DNA of 18,427 nucleotides from Deltaproteobacteria bacterium UBA1386 (GCA_002305765.1 DBQU01000019.1:1-18427), one strand, 5' to 3'. Shown: positions 5,307 through 13,456, counted from the first letter of the stretch. The notes: generated by a model not told the origin, from the sequence alone. Numbers and translations: made by a program.

Positions 5307-6332
5307 CTACATGTGATCTTTTTTCTTGAGAACCATTTTATCCAGTTCTTCCCTTGCCGGAAAACTGTCTAATTTTAAACCAAGCCGAAGCCCCATGCAA
5401 GAAAGAATCTCTTTGATCTCGTTCAAAGACTTCCTTCCGAAGTTCTTTGTCATGAGGATCTCCTGCTCCGTCTTCTGGACAAGTTCTCCTATGTACTTGA
5501 TATCCGCGTTCTTCAGGCAGTTCGCGCTTCTCACGGAGAGTTCGAGTTCGTCGACGCTGCGATACAGGTTTTCGTTGAAATCGGGTTTTTCCTGTCCTCT
5601 TTCCTCGCCCGCCTCAGCTTCCTCGACCTCGTCGAAGTTGATGAAGATCCGCATCTGTTCCTTGACGATCTTTGCCGCGAAGGAGAGGGCATCGAGGGGA
5701 TCGACGCTGCCGTCGGTCCAGATCTCCATGGACAGTTTGTCATAATCCGTCCGCCGTCCCACCCGGGCCTGGGTCACGTTATAGCTCACCTTCCTGATGG
5801 GCGAGAAAATGGCGTCTATGGGAATTGTGCCGATGGGATCGGCGTCATCGACGTTCTGTTCCGAAGGCTGATAACCGCGGCCAAGCCTTGCCTTCATCTC
5901 CATATACAGCTTGGCGTCGCTTGACAGTGTGGCTATATGCAGATCGGGATTGATGACGTCCACCCCGCCGTCATGTGTGATGTCTCCCGCTTTCACTTCC
6001 CTCTTGCCTTTGACATCGATCTTCAAAAGGGCAGGTTTGTCGTCGGTCATCCTGATAACGACCTTCTTCAGGTTCAGGATCATCTCCGTAACATCTTCCT
6101 TGACGCCCCGGACCGCAGAGAATTCGTGGTCAACGGAGTCTATCCAGACCGACGTTATAGCGGCACCCATGATCGAGGACAGGAGCACCCGCCGGAGAGA
6201 GTTACCGATCGTGACGCCGTACCCTCTCTCGAAGGGTTCCGTGGAGAACTTCACGTAGGTGCTCTCCTTTTTCTCTATCTCGATCTTGGTTGGCCTGATA
6301 AGCTCCTGCCAGTTCTTTTCAAACATAGGCAT
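5307..6332 (-). CDS. rpoA: DNA-directed RNA polymerase subunit alpha
   Basis: A 341-residue alpha subunit, close to the usual 330-345. The N-terminal assembly domain (about 1-235) includes RGYGVTIGNSLRRVLLSS (36-53). An acidic linker (about 235-252) leads to the C-terminal domain, which carries RSANCL (268-273; Arg268 corresponds to the UP-element-contacting Arg265 of E. coli) and the helix-hairpin-helix NFGRKSLNEIKEIL. It nucleates RNA polymerase assembly and contacts activators and UP elements. The ATG at 6332 follows GGAGG by 4 nt; Met3 (6326) is an alternative start. It lies between rpsD and rplQ as in most bacteria. Confidence 0.97.
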   Translation of the reverse strand: MPMFEKNWQELIRPTKIEIEKKESTYVKFSTEPFERGYGVTIGNSLRRVLLSSIMGAAITSVWIDSVDHEFSAVRGVKEDVTEMILNLKKVVIRMTDDKPALLKIDVKGKREVKAGDITHDGGVDVINPDLHIATLSSDAKLYMEMKARLGRGYQPSEQNVDDADPIGTIPIDAIFSPIRKVSYNVTQARVGRRTDYDKLSMEIWTDGSVDPLDALSFAAKIVKEQMRIFINFDEVEEAEAGEERGQEKPDFNENLYRSVDELELSVRSANCLKNADIKYIGELVQKTEQEILMTKNFGRKSLNEIKEILSCMGLRLGLKLDSFPAREELDKMVLKKKDHM

Positions 6333-6353
6333 GTACCCTCCTTGGGGTAATAA

Positions 6354-6974
6354 CTACCTTGAATAGTACTCTACGATCAGCTGTTCCTTGATCGGCAACG
6401 AAATATCGTCACGGGTCGGAAAGAGCCTGATGGTACCCTTCATGTTATCCTTGTCGAGGTCTATCCATGAGGGCACGCCCCTTCGAACGACCGATTCCAG
6501 CGCATTCACGACGGCAGGCAGGCTCTTGTGCCTGACCTCTACGACATCGCCCACTCTCACGAGGTAGGACGAGGAGTTCACTGTCTTGCCGTTCACGGCG
6601 ATGTGCTTGTGGGACACAAGCTGGCGCGCCTCGGCACGGGACGTGGCGAAGCCCAGGCGGAAGACCATGTTGTCGATCCTTCTTTCAAGAAAAACGAGGA
6701 AGTTGGTGCCCGTGATGCCTTCCTTGCGCTCGGCCATGACGAAGAACCGTCTGAACTGCTTCTCGCTGAGCCCGTATATCCTGCGCGCGCGCTGTTTCTC
6801 CCGCAGACGCATCCCGTATTCCATGACCTTACCCTTGGTGTCCACGTGCTGTCCCGGGGGGTAGTTCCTCTTTTCGATGGCACACTTCTCCGTGTAGCAT
6901 CTTTCTCCCTTTAGGAAAAGCTTTATGCCTTCTCGCCGGCATAACTTGCATGATGGTCCAACATATCGTGACAA
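6354..6974 (-). CDS. rpsD: small ribosomal subunit protein uS4, zinc-binding form
   Basis: A 206-residue S4 with four N-terminal cysteines (9, 12, 26, 31; the C+ zinc-binding form) and the S4 RNA-binding domain at about 95-160 (SRAEARQLVSHKHIAVNG). uS4 nucleates 30S body assembly on 16S rRNA, and in E. coli it represses the alpha operon. The start is a TTG at 6974, 6 nt after AGGAGG; the resulting MSRYVGPSCKLCRREG matches the family N-terminus, so the non-ATG start is well supported. Confidence 0.96.
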   Translation of the reverse strand: MSRYVGPSCKLCRREGIKLFLKGERCYTEKCAIEKRNYPPGQHVDTKGKVMEYGMRLREKQRARRIYGLSEKQFRRFFVMAERKEGITGTNFLVFLERRIDNMVFRLGFATSRAEARQLVSHKHIAVNGKTVNSSSYLVRVGDVVEVRHKSLPAVVNALESVVRRGVPSWIDLDKDNMKGTIRLFPTRDDISLPIKEQLIVEYYSR

Positions 6975-6986
6975 TTCGTGCCTCCT

Positions 6987-7376
6987 TTAAACCCTTCTGC
7001 GTTTCGGCGGTCTGCAGCCGTTGTGGGGGATGGGCGTAACGTCGCGGATGAGATGGATCTTCAGTCCCGCGCTCTGCAAAGCCCGTAACGCCGCCTCGCG
7101 TCCCGCACCCGGGCCCTTCACGTAGACATCCACCGTCCTGAGCCCATGCTCCATGGCCTTCTTCGCGGCGTTCTCTGCGGCAAGCTGCGCGGCAAAAGGA
7201 GTGCTCTTGCGCGAGCCCTTGAAACCCACAACCCCTCCGCTTGACCACGACACGACGTTGCCCTGCGGATCGGTGATCGTGATGATCGTGTTGTTGAAGC
7301 TCGACTGTATATATGCTCCACCGACGGGGATATTCTTTTTTACCTTCTTCTTTCCGCTTCTTCTGACCTTAGCCAT
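6987..7376 (-). CDS. rpsK: small ribosomal subunit protein uS11
   Basis: A 129-residue S11, the usual length. After a Lys/Arg-rich N-terminal tail come NIPVGGAYIQSSFNNTIITITD and NVVSWSSGGVVGFKGSRKSTPFAAQ, then the C-terminal IRDVTPIPHNGCRPPKRRRV. uS11 forms part of the 30S platform near the mRNA exit and E site. It starts with ATG 18 nt after the rpsM stop and is followed by rpsD after 12 nt, the standard alpha-operon order. Confidence 0.97.
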   Translation of the reverse strand: MAKVRRSGKKKVKKNIPVGGAYIQSSFNNTIITITDPQGNVVSWSSGGVVGFKGSRKSTPFAAQLAAENAAKKAMEHGLRTVDVYVKGPGAGREAALRALQSAGLKIHLIRDVTPIPHNGCRPPKRRRV

Positions 7377-7394
7377 GTACGCACCACCTCGTCG

Positions 7395-7760
7395 TTATTT
7401 TCGTTTCATCGAAGTCTTCCGCGGGCCTTTGCGGGTCCGGGAGTTCGTCCTCGTCCTCTGCCCGTGCACTGGAAGGCTCCGTCTATGTCTCAGGCCGCGA
7501 TAGCATCCGATGTCCATGAGCCTTTTTATGTTCATGCTCACTTCTTTTCTCAGATCACCTTCGACCTTGTATTCGTTTTCCAGGATGTCCCTTATCTTCG
7601 CGATCTCTTCGTCGAGGAGGGCATGCGTCCTCTTGTTCGGATCGATCCCGGCCTGGTTCAGGATCTTCACGGAAAGCGTTCTCCCGATGCCGTAAATGTA
7701 GGTCAGGGCCACTTCGATCCTTTTGTCCCTGGGTATGTCGACGCCTGCAATTCGTGCCAC
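7395..7760 (-). CDS. rpsM: small ribosomal subunit protein uS13
   Basis: A 121-residue S13. The N-terminal part has MARIAGVDIPRDKRIEVALT and the helix-hairpin-helix segment YGIGRTLSVKIL. The basic C-terminal tail (GLRHRRSLPVHGQRTRTNSR) reaches the decoding-site tRNAs. uS13 lies in the 30S head and forms intersubunit bridges with bL31 and uL5. It follows rpmJ by 11 nt, as is usual for the start of the alpha operon. Confidence 0.97.
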   Translation of the reverse strand: MARIAGVDIPRDKRIEVALTYIYGIGRTLSVKILNQAGIDPNKRTHALLDEEIAKIRDILENEYKVEGDLRKEVSMNIKRLMDIGCYRGLRHRRSLPVHGQRTRTNSRTRKGPRKTSMKRK

Positions 7761-7771
7761 CTTTTGCCTCC

Positions 7772-7885
7772 TTAGCCCTGTTTCTGTTTATGCTTGGGGT
7801 TCTCACAGATGATCCTGACAACACCCTTTCGCTTGATGATCTTGCATTTGTCACATCTCTTCTTCACCGAAGGCTTTACCTTCAT
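7772..7885 (-). CDS. rpmJ: large ribosomal subunit protein bL36
   Basis: A 37-codon gene starting MKVKPSVKKRCDKCKIIKRK and ending with a KHKQKQG tail, the canonical bL36 length. Cys11, Cys14, Cys27 and His32 form the zinc-binding set, so this is the zinc-dependent form. bL36 stabilises 23S rRNA junctions in the 50S subunit. The ATG lies 4 nt after a strong AGGAGGAAAGC-type site (GGAGG 5-6 nt upstream), 9 nt after infA and 11 nt before rpsM. Confidence 0.96.
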   Translation of the reverse strand: MKVKPSVKKRCDKCKIIKRKGVVRIICENPKHKQKQG

Positions 7886-7894
7886 GCTTTCCTC

Positions 7895-8113
7895 CTACTT
7901 GACGCGATAAATGATCCTGCCCCGCGTGAGGTCGTATGGCGACAACTCGACCACGACCTTGTCTCCCCTGAGTATCTTTATGTAGTGCATCCGCATCTTT
8001 CCAGACACGTGGGCCAATACCCTGTGGCCGTTGGGGAGCTCAACTCTGAACATCGCGTTGGGCAATGGTTCTACGACCGTTCCTTCAATCTCTATACCTT
8101 CGCCTTTTGGCAT
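7895..8113 (-). CDS. infA: translation initiation factor IF-1
   Basis: A 72-residue S1-like OB-fold protein, exactly the usual size. It has IEIEGTVVEPLPNAMFRVEL, the GHRVLAHVSGKMRMHYIKIL segment and the terminal SPYDLTRGRIIYRVK. IF-1 occupies the A site of the 30S subunit during initiation and aids IF-2 and IF-3. The N-terminus (MPKGEG in place of MAKED-type) is slightly variant. It lies between map and rpmJ, with 9-nt gaps on both sides, as in many bacteria. Confidence 0.97.
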   Translation of the reverse strand: MPKGEGIEIEGTVVEPLPNAMFRVELPNGHRVLAHVSGKMRMHYIKILRGDKVVVELSPYDLTRGRIIYRVK

Positions 8114-8122
8114 TTTACCTCT

Positions 8123-8872
8123 CTAGGCCCGGCTCAATATAACGGGTCCGTCGCCGGTCACGGCCACCGTGTGTTCAAAATGAGCCGACAGGCTTCCGTC
8201 CTTCGTGGCCGCTGTCCAACCGTTCTCCTTGATATACACTTCACTCTTTCCCATGTTCACCATCGGTTCTATGGCAAGTACCATTCCAGCCTTGAGCCTG
8301 AGACCCGTTCCCTTCGTACCGTAATTGGGCACCTGCGGTTCTTCATGCAGGCTCCGTCCTATTCCGTGACCGACAAACTCCCTTACGACGGAGAACCTCT
8401 CCCCCTCGACACACTCCTGAACGGCGTGGGAGATATCATAGAGCCTGTTGCCCTCCCGGGCCTCGTCTATGCCGCGGTAGAGGGCTTTTTCCGTCACTTC
8501 GAGGAGCTTTCTGGTGGCCTTCGAGATACCCCCGACGGCATAGGTCATTGCCACGTCTCCGTAATACCCTTCATAGAGAAGGCCAAAATCGATGCTCACG
8601 ATATCATTCTCTTTCAGCTGCCGTTCAGAGGGCATGCCGTGCACGACCTCGTCGTTCACGGACACACACAGGCAGTATGGGAAACCGTTGTACCCCTTGA
8701 AGGCGGCCTTCATGTTGCCCACTTCTCTGATCTTCTCCTCGCAGGCATTCTCGAGGTCCATCGTCTTCACGCCCGCCTTCACGAAATCTTTGAGGTAGAG
8801 GAGCATTTCCATCGCCTTCCCGCTGGCGACCCGCATTTTTTCAATCTCCTCTTTTGTTTTCAGAAAGATCAT
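8123..8872 (-). CDS. map: methionine aminopeptidase, type I
   Basis: A 249-residue type I MetAP that removes N-terminal methionine from nascent proteins. The five metal ligands are all visible: Asp95 (SIDFG), Asp106 (YGDVAMTY), His169 (VGHGIG), Glu202 (AIEPM) and Glu233 (HFEHT), with substrate-site His78 (VVHGMP) and His176. The N-terminus MIFLKTKEEIEKMR matches the family. The only upstream G-rich stretch (AAAGGG) touches the ATG directly, so the ribosome site is poor. It follows secY by 46 nt; adk, often found between the two, is absent. Confidence 0.97.
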   Translation of the reverse strand: MIFLKTKEEIEKMRVASGKAMEMLLYLKDFVKAGVKTMDLENACEEKIREVGNMKAAFKGYNGFPYCLCVSVNDEVVHGMPSERQLKENDIVSIDFGLLYEGYYGDVAMTYAVGGISKATRKLLEVTEKALYRGIDEAREGNRLYDISHAVQECVEGERFSVVREFVGHGIGRSLHEEPQVPNYGTKGTGLRLKAGMVLAIEPMVNMGKSEVYIKENGWTAATKDGSLSAHFEHTVAVTGDGPVILSRA

Positions 8873-8918
8873 CCCTTTGGCTCAAGGCGTTTCCCGCCGG
8901 CATTCCCCCTTGGTCCTT

Positions 8919-10226
8919 CTATCGTCGTCCCTTGATCCTCTGCGACTTCTTCACCAGCCCGTCATAGTGTCTCAGAATGAGATGGGACTCTATCTGCTGA
9001 ATGGTATCCAGGGCGACACCGACAACAATGAGAAGCGCCGTGCCACCGAAGTAGAAGGGCACGTTGAATTTCTTCACGAGCAGCGTCGGCAGCACGCACA
9101 CGAAGGAGATGTATATCGCCCCGATGAATGTCACCCTCGTAAGGACCCTGTCGATATACTCGGAGGTCCGCTTGCCCGGCCTGATCCCCGGTATGTATCC
9201 TCCGTACTTCTTCATGTTGTCCGCCACGTTGTCGGGGTTGAAAACGATGGCGGTGTAGAAGTAGCAGAAGAAGATTATGAAACCAACGTAGAAGATCTCG
9301 TGTAGGGCCGACCCCGGCGTGAAGAGCTCCGCGACCTTCTTCGCATAGGGGTGCGTGATGAAGTTCGAGATCGTCGCGGGGAACATGATGATGGATGACG
9401 CGAAGATCGGCGGGATAACGCCCGCGGTGTTGACCTTCAGCGGCAGGTGGGTCGACTGACCGCCCATCATCTTCCGCCCGACGACCCGTTTCGCGTATTG
9501 CACGGGAATCCTGCGCTGCGATGTCTCCATGAATATTATGAAGGCAATAACAGCAAGCATCATCGCGATGAGAACAAGCACCACGAACCAGTTGAGCTCG
9601 CCGGTGTTGACAAGGCCCCACGTACCGGCGACGGCGTTCGGCATACGCGCCACGATACCCGCGAAGATGATCAGCGAGATCCCGTTGCCTATACCCTTCT
9701 CGGTGATCTGTTCCCCGAGCCACATGATGAAGGACGTGCCGCCCGTGAGCGTGATCATCGTCATCAGCCTGAAGCTCCACCCGGGGTTGAAAACGACGGG
9801 CTCGCCGCCGGCGCCGCGCATCTGTTCAAGGCCGATGGCAATGAAAAGGCCCTGGATGATGCTGATAACGACGGTCCCATACCGCGTGTACTGGGTAATC
9901 TTCCTCCGTCCCGCCTCACCTTCCTTCGAGAGCTTCTCGAGGGTGGGTATGACGACGGTCAGGAGTTGAAGTATGATTGACGCCGAAATGTAGGGCATGA
10001 TCCCGAGGGCGAAGATGGAGAGCCTCTCCAGTCCGCCGCCGGCGAACATGTCGAAAAACCCGAGCAGGGTTCCCTTGGCCTGCTCAAAGATGCCAGCCAG
10101 GACATTCCCGTCAATACCCGGCGTGGGGATGTGTATGCCGACACGGTAGACCGCAAGCAGACCGAGGGTCCATATGATCCTGCGCTTCAGCTCGGGGATC
10201 TTTCCAATATTTTGGAAACCTCCCAT
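8919..10226 (-). CDS. secY: protein translocase subunit SecY
   Basis: A 435-residue SecY with the expected ten hydrophobic segments, starting with the amphipathic FQNIGKIPELKRRIIWTLGLL and the HIPTPGID plug-region motif. Also visible are FFDMFAGGGLERLSIFALGIMPYISASI, QRRIPVQYAKR in a cytoplasmic loop, and PGKRTSEYIDRVLTRVTF. It is the channel of the Sec secretion system in the inner membrane and works with SecE, SecG and SecA or the ribosome. Its ATG overlaps the rplO stop codon by one base (TAATG at 10226), so translation is coupled. Confidence 0.97.
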   Translation of the reverse strand: MGGFQNIGKIPELKRRIIWTLGLLAVYRVGIHIPTPGIDGNVLAGIFEQAKGTLLGFFDMFAGGGLERLSIFALGIMPYISASIILQLLTVVIPTLEKLSKEGEAGRRKITQYTRYGTVVISIIQGLFIAIGLEQMRGAGGEPVVFNPGWSFRLMTMITLTGGTSFIMWLGEQITEKGIGNGISLIIFAGIVARMPNAVAGTWGLVNTGELNWFVVLVLIAMMLAVIAFIIFMETSQRRIPVQYAKRVVGRKMMGGQSTHLPLKVNTAGVIPPIFASSIIMFPATISNFITHPYAKKVAELFTPGSALHEIFYVGFIIFFCYFYTAIVFNPDNVADNMKKYGGYIPGIRPGKRTSEYIDRVLTRVTFIGAIYISFVCVLPTLLVKKFNVPFYFGGTALLIVVGVALDTIQQIESHLILRHYDGLVKKSQRIKGRR

Positions 10227-10669
10227 TAGACGAGCACCTCCACGTCACCACCCTTGGCCTGTATCTTTTCGATGGCCTTCTGTGATGCCTTGTGAACCGA
10301 TATCTTTATGGGGAAATCTATGTCTCCCACGGCGAGAAGCTTGATGCCGTCCTTCACCTTCTTGATGAAACCCGATTTCAGGATATCCTCAACGCCGACC
10401 TTTTCCATGCCCTTGAAGACCTCGAGGTCGCCGATGTTGATGATGGAGTATTCCTTGCGAAAGGGGTTCTTGAAACCTCTCTTGGGGATTCTTCTCGTCA
10501 GCGGCAGCTGACCGCCCTCGAAGCTCTTACCCTTCGTTCCGCCGCTCGTCGAGCGCTGGCCCTTGTTGCCGTAGCCCGCCGTCGTTCCGAGCCCCGATCC
10601 GGTCCCCCGGCCGACACGCTTGCGGCTCTTTTTTGATCCCGGGACTGGTTTAAGATCTGATAGTTTCAC
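10226..10669 (-). CDS. rplO: large ribosomal subunit protein uL15
   Basis: A 147-residue L15 with the N-terminal KLSDLKPVPGSKKSRKRVGR, a Gly-rich RNA-binding stretch (GTGSGLGTTAGYGNKGQRS), GGQLPLTRRIPKRGF and a C-terminal globular domain. uL15 is a late-assembly protein of the 50S interior. The start is GTG at 10669, overlapping the rpmD TGA (GTGA), with AGGA 6 nt upstream. The reading frame stays open well upstream, but that part is the shadow of rpmD and lacks family similarity. Confidence 0.96.
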   Translation of the reverse strand: MKLSDLKPVPGSKKSRKRVGRGTGSGLGTTAGYGNKGQRSTSGGTKGKSFEGGQLPLTRRIPKRGFKNPFRKEYSIINIGDLEVFKGMEKVGVEDILKSGFIKKVKDGIKLLAVGDIDFPIKISVHKASQKAIEKIQAKGGDVEVLV

Positions 10670-10851
10670 CGAGCATCCTCCAGTACTGTAACAAGGTGCA
10701 TCACCTTTTTGACCATGCCCCGTATCTCCGGGGAGTTCTTTACCGTCTTTTCCTGGTAGAGCCTTTTGAAACCCAGGCTTCTCACCGTCGCCCTCTGGTC
10801 TTCCGGGCACCCGATGAAGCTCTTCGTCCATTTTATCTTGAGGTGGCTCAT
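10666..10851 (-). CDS. rpmD: large ribosomal subunit protein uL30
   Basis: A 61-residue L30 with LKIKWTKSFIGCPEDQRATV, the family's GxPxxQRxTVxxLGF motif (here CPEDQRATVRSLGFKRL), and a C-terminal NSPEIRGMVKKVMHLVTV. uL30 binds 23S rRNA at the 50S surface. The ATG begins 1 nt after the rpsE stop codon and the TGA overlaps the rplO start, so it is tightly coupled on both sides. Length is normal. Confidence 0.95.
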   Translation of the reverse strand: MSHLKIKWTKSFIGCPEDQRATVRSLGFKRLYQEKTVKNSPEIRGMVKKVMHLVTVLEDAR

Positions 10852-10852
10852 C

Positions 10853-11359
10853 CTACCCCTCCTCGACTTTCAATTTGCCCCTCTGTTTCAGCGCCACCTC
10901 GGGCGACTTCAACTGGGAGAGGCCCCTGATCGTTGCCTTCACCACGTTATGGTAGTTCCTGGAACCATAACATTTCGTAAGGATATTGGTGATCCCCGCC
11001 ACCTCGACGACGGCCCGAACGGCGCGGCCGGCGATGACGCCCGTGCCTTCCCGTGCAGGCTTCATATACACCTGGCTCGTCCCGAACTTCGCCATGATCT
11101 CGTGGGGGATCGTCCCCTTTTCCACGGGGACTTCTATAAGGCTCTTCTTTGCCCTTTCAACGGCTTTTCGTATTGCATCAGGCACTTCGTTGGCCTTGCC
11201 CAATCCGAAGCCGACCTTTCCATTACCGTCGCCGACGACAACGATGGCGCTGAAAGAAAACCTGCGGCCACCCTTGACAACCTTCGCGACACGGTTGATG
11301 TAGACGAGCCTGTCCTGCAACTCGAGATCGCCTGCGTCTATTCGCTTTCTTTCAACCAA
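10853..11359 (-). CDS. rpsE: small ribosomal subunit protein uS5
   Basis: A 168-residue S5. The dsRBD-like N-terminal domain includes INRVAKVVKGGRRFSFSAIV (the spectinomycin-contact loop) and GDGNGKVGFGLGKA; the C-terminal domain has SRNYHNVVKATIRGL. uS5 lies near the mRNA entry tunnel and affects decoding accuracy. Two starts are possible: GTG at 11362 lies only 2 nt after GGAGG, while TTG at 11359 has a 5-nt spacer and yields MVERKRID, the family-like N-terminus. I chose TTG; the difference is one residue. Confidence 0.94.
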   Translation of the reverse strand: MVERKRIDAGDLELQDRLVYINRVAKVVKGGRRFSFSAIVVVGDGNGKVGFGLGKANEVPDAIRKAVERAKKSLIEVPVEKGTIPHEIMAKFGTSQVYMKPAREGTGVIAGRAVRAVVEVAGITNILTKCYGSRNYHNVVKATIRGLSQLKSPEVALKQRGKLKVEEG

Positions 11360-11371
11360 CACAACCTCCCG

Positions 11372-11737
11372 TTAAAATTTTAGCCCGGCTTCACGCGCCC
11401 CGTCGGCGAGCGCCTTGATCCTTCCATGGTATTTGAAGCCGTTGCGGTCGAAAACCACCTCTGTGATGCCGAGCCCGAGGGCCTTCTTTCCGATAGCTTC
11501 GCCGACCTTCTTTGCGGCGTCACTGTTGCCGCCGCTTTTCAGTCCGGCCTGCACTTCCTTGTTAAGGGTCGAGATCCCGGTGAGGACCTTATGCTGGGTG
11601 TCATCCACGAGCTGCGCGTATATCTGCTTGATGCTCTTGAACACCGTGAGTCTCGGTTTCTGCTCGGTGCCGTAGATCTTCTTGCGTATTCTCCGTTTCC
11701 GTCTCTGCCGGGCTTCGACTTTATCCTTTCTGGCCAT
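11372..11737 (-). CDS. rplR: large ribosomal subunit protein uL18
   Basis: A 121-residue L18 with the basic N-terminal tail (RQRRKRRIRKKIYG), the PRLTVFKSIKQIYAQLVDD segment, and the terminal GFKYHGRIKALADGAREAGLKF (FDRNGF...HGRIKALADGARE), all family hallmarks. uL18 binds 5S rRNA in the central protuberance together with uL5. It starts 11 nt after rplF and ends about 12 nt before rpsE, the standard spc order. Confidence 0.97.
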   Translation of the reverse strand: MARKDKVEARQRRKRRIRKKIYGTEQKPRLTVFKSIKQIYAQLVDDTQHKVLTGISTLNKEVQAGLKSGGNSDAAKKVGEAIGKKALGLGITEVVFDRNGFKYHGRIKALADGAREAGLKF

Positions 11738-11748
11738 ACCGCTACTCC

Positions 11749-12285
11749 TTATTTCCCGCTTTTGCCTGCTTTCTTTCTCAGGACTTCGTCGGCGTACTTG
11801 ATGCCTTTGTTCTTGTAAGCATCGGGTTTTCTCAAAGCGCGTATCTTTGCGGCAACCTGTCCCACCAGTTCCTTGTCGATCCCCTGGACGGACACCTGCG
11901 TCTGCTTTTCAAGCCCGCCGGTGATGCCTTCGGGGAGCGCAAAGACGATGGGATGTGAATAACCGAGATAAAAGGTGAAACTTCCGGACTGGAATTCCGC
12001 CCTGTAGCCGATGCCGATGATCTCGAGCTTCTTCTCGAATCCCTTCGATACGCCCTCCACCATGTTGGCGATGAGCGTCCTCATCAGGCCGTGGTACCCC
12101 CTGATCGTCTTTTCTTCGCTCGTGCGGGACACGGTCACGGTACTACCGTCGATGCCCAGCGTCAATCCCTTCAGGAAGGGTCTCTGGAGGGAGCCCTTGG
12201 GCCCCGTCACAAGGACCTCACCGTCCTTGAGCTCCAGTTGTGTTCCCTGCGGGAGTATAATTGGCTTTTTCCCTATCCTCGACAT
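11749..12285 (-). CDS. rplF: large ribosomal subunit protein uL6
   Basis: A 178-residue L6 of usual length with the duplicated L6 fold: MSRIGKKPIILPQGTQLELKD at the start, the first-domain LMRTLIANMVEGVSKGFEKKLEIIGIGYRA, and the signature region RKPDAYKNKGIKYADEVLRKKAGKS at the end. uL6 sits near the factor-binding site and sarcin-ricin loop. It is 9 nt downstream of rpsH and precedes rplR. Confidence 0.97.
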   Translation of the reverse strand: MSRIGKKPIILPQGTQLELKDGEVLVTGPKGSLQRPFLKGLTLGIDGSTVTVSRTSEEKTIRGYHGLMRTLIANMVEGVSKGFEKKLEIIGIGYRAEFQSGSFTFYLGYSHPIVFALPEGITGGLEKQTQVSVQGIDKELVGQVAAKIRALRKPDAYKNKGIKYADEVLRKKAGKSGK

Positions 12286-12294
12286 ACCTGCACC

Positions 12295-12696
12295 TCACCA
12301 CACCACGAGGAGGGGCTCTCCCCCAACCTTGTTCTTTATCGCGTTCTTGTCCGTCATGAGACCTTTCGACGTGGAGATGACGACGATACCCGTTCTGTTG
12401 CGGAACCTGGGCATGTCGGCAACCTTGGCGTAGACGCGCCTGCCAGGCTTGCTGATCGTCTTAAGACCGGTGATGACGCTCTTCGAATTCTCATCGTAGC
12501 TGATGTAGACCTTGAGGAACTTCTTTCTGCCCTCATCGACAAAGGTCTTGTAATTCCTCACATAGCCCTCTTCCTTGAGGATCTTGGAAATGGAGAACTT
12601 CATGTTGGAATAAGGAATGTCTACCGTTTCATGACGAGCCGTGATGGCGTTGCGGATCCTCGTCATCATGTCTGCTATTGGATCAACCATACCCAT
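12295..12696 (-). CDS. rpsH: small ribosomal subunit protein uS8
   Basis: A 133-residue S8 with DPIADMMTRIRNAITARHETVDIPYS at the start, KILKEEGYVRNY, and the C-terminal signature VVISTSKGLMTDKNAIKNKVGGEPLLVVW. uS8 is a primary binder of 16S rRNA and in E. coli the translational repressor of the spc operon. GAGG lies 7 nt before the ATG at 12696, favouring Met1 over Met3. It follows rpsN by 9 nt. Confidence 0.97.
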   Translation of the reverse strand: MGMVDPIADMMTRIRNAITARHETVDIPYSNMKFSISKILKEEGYVRNYKTFVDEGRKKFLKVYISYDENSKSVITGLKTISKPGRRVYAKVADMPRFRNRTGIVVISTSKGLMTDKNAIKNKVGGEPLLVVW

Positions 12697-12705
12697 CTTA
12701 CCACC

Positions 12706-12891
12706 TCACCAGCTTGATTTTAGAACACCGGGGACCTCGCCCCTCAGGGAATAGGACCTAAAGCAGACCCTGCACATCTGGAATTTCCTGATAAAGGCTC
12801 TCGGCCTGCCGCAGACGGCACATCTGTTGCGCACTCGCACCTTGAACTTCGGCGCCCTCTTTGTCTTTTCTATCATTGCTTTCCTTGCCAT
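12706..12891 (-). CDS. rpsN: small ribosomal subunit protein uS14, zinc-binding type
   Basis: A 61-residue S14 of the short zinc-ribbon type: Cys24, Cys27, Cys40 and Cys43 in CAVCGRPRAFIRKFQMCRVC, ending GEVPGVLKSSW. The longer cysteine-free form of E. coli is about 100 residues. uS14 is a 30S head protein. The ATG at 12891 is preceded by a GGAGGAG ribosome site and begins the family motif MARKAMIEK; a longer in-frame start at 12906 would overlap the rplE end without family support. Confidence 0.96.
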   Translation of the reverse strand: MARKAMIEKTKRAPKFKVRVRNRCAVCGRPRAFIRKFQMCRVCFRSYSLRGEVPGVLKSSW

Positions 12892-12902
12892 GCACTCCTC
12901 CG

Positions 12903-13442
12903 TCAACTCCTGAAAGGCATACCCATGAGTTTCAAAAGCTCATGGCCTTCTTCATCCGTCTTCGCCGTTGTCGTGATCGTTATGTTCATTCCCCTGACCT
13001 TGTCGATCTTGTCGTAGTCTATCTCGGGGAAGATGATCTGCTCTTTCAATCCCAGGGTGTAGTTGCCCCTGCCGTCGAAGGACTTCGGGGAGACCCCCTT
13101 GAAGTCTCTCACCCTGGGAAGGACGATGGTCACCAGTTTGCGGTAGAACTCGTACATCCTCTCCCTGCGCAGTGTCACCATGCATCCCACGGACATGCCT
13201 TCGCGGAGCTTGAAGGAGGCGATGGATTTCTTCGCCTTCGTGATGACCGGTTTCTGGCCGGTGATCAGCTTGACATCGCCCGAGGCGGCATCGAGGGCCT
13301 TGATGTTCTGCAGGGCCTCGCCGAGACCGATATTCACGGTGATCTTCACGATCTTCGGCACTTCCATGATGTTCTTATACTGAAACCGCCTCATGAGGGC
13401 CGATTTCACTTCCTTTTCGTAGAACTCCCTATACGTATTCAA
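12903..13442 (-). CDS. rplE: large ribosomal subunit protein uL5
   Basis: A 179-residue L5 of usual size. It has VPKIVKITVNIGLGEA (the L5 signature), LITGQKPVITKAKKSIASFKLREG, the VRDFKGVSPKSFDGRGNYTLGLKEQIIFPEI segment and GMNITITTTAKTDEEG near the end. uL5 binds 5S rRNA in the central protuberance and contacts P-site tRNA. It is 14 nt after rplX and 11 nt before rpsN. Confidence 0.97.
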   Translation of the reverse strand: MNTYREFYEKEVKSALMRRFQYKNIMEVPKIVKITVNIGLGEALQNIKALDAASGDVKLITGQKPVITKAKKSIASFKLREGMSVGCMVTLRRERMYEFYRKLVTIVLPRVRDFKGVSPKSFDGRGNYTLGLKEQIIFPEIDYDKIDKVRGMNITITTTAKTDEEGHELLKLMGMPFRS

Positions 13443-13456
13443 CGACCGCCTCCCGC

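Noticed and set aside
4665..5372. Plus-strand frame with Leu/Phe-rich sequence that looks like a membrane protein
   Set aside because: The hydrophobic look is the reverse complement of the Lys/Glu-rich tail of rplQ; it also covers the tRNA-Gln gene.
7754..8935. Long plus-strand open frame (393 codons) opposite map, infA and rpmJ
   Set aside because: It is a shadow of strongly supported minus-strand genes and has no family features.
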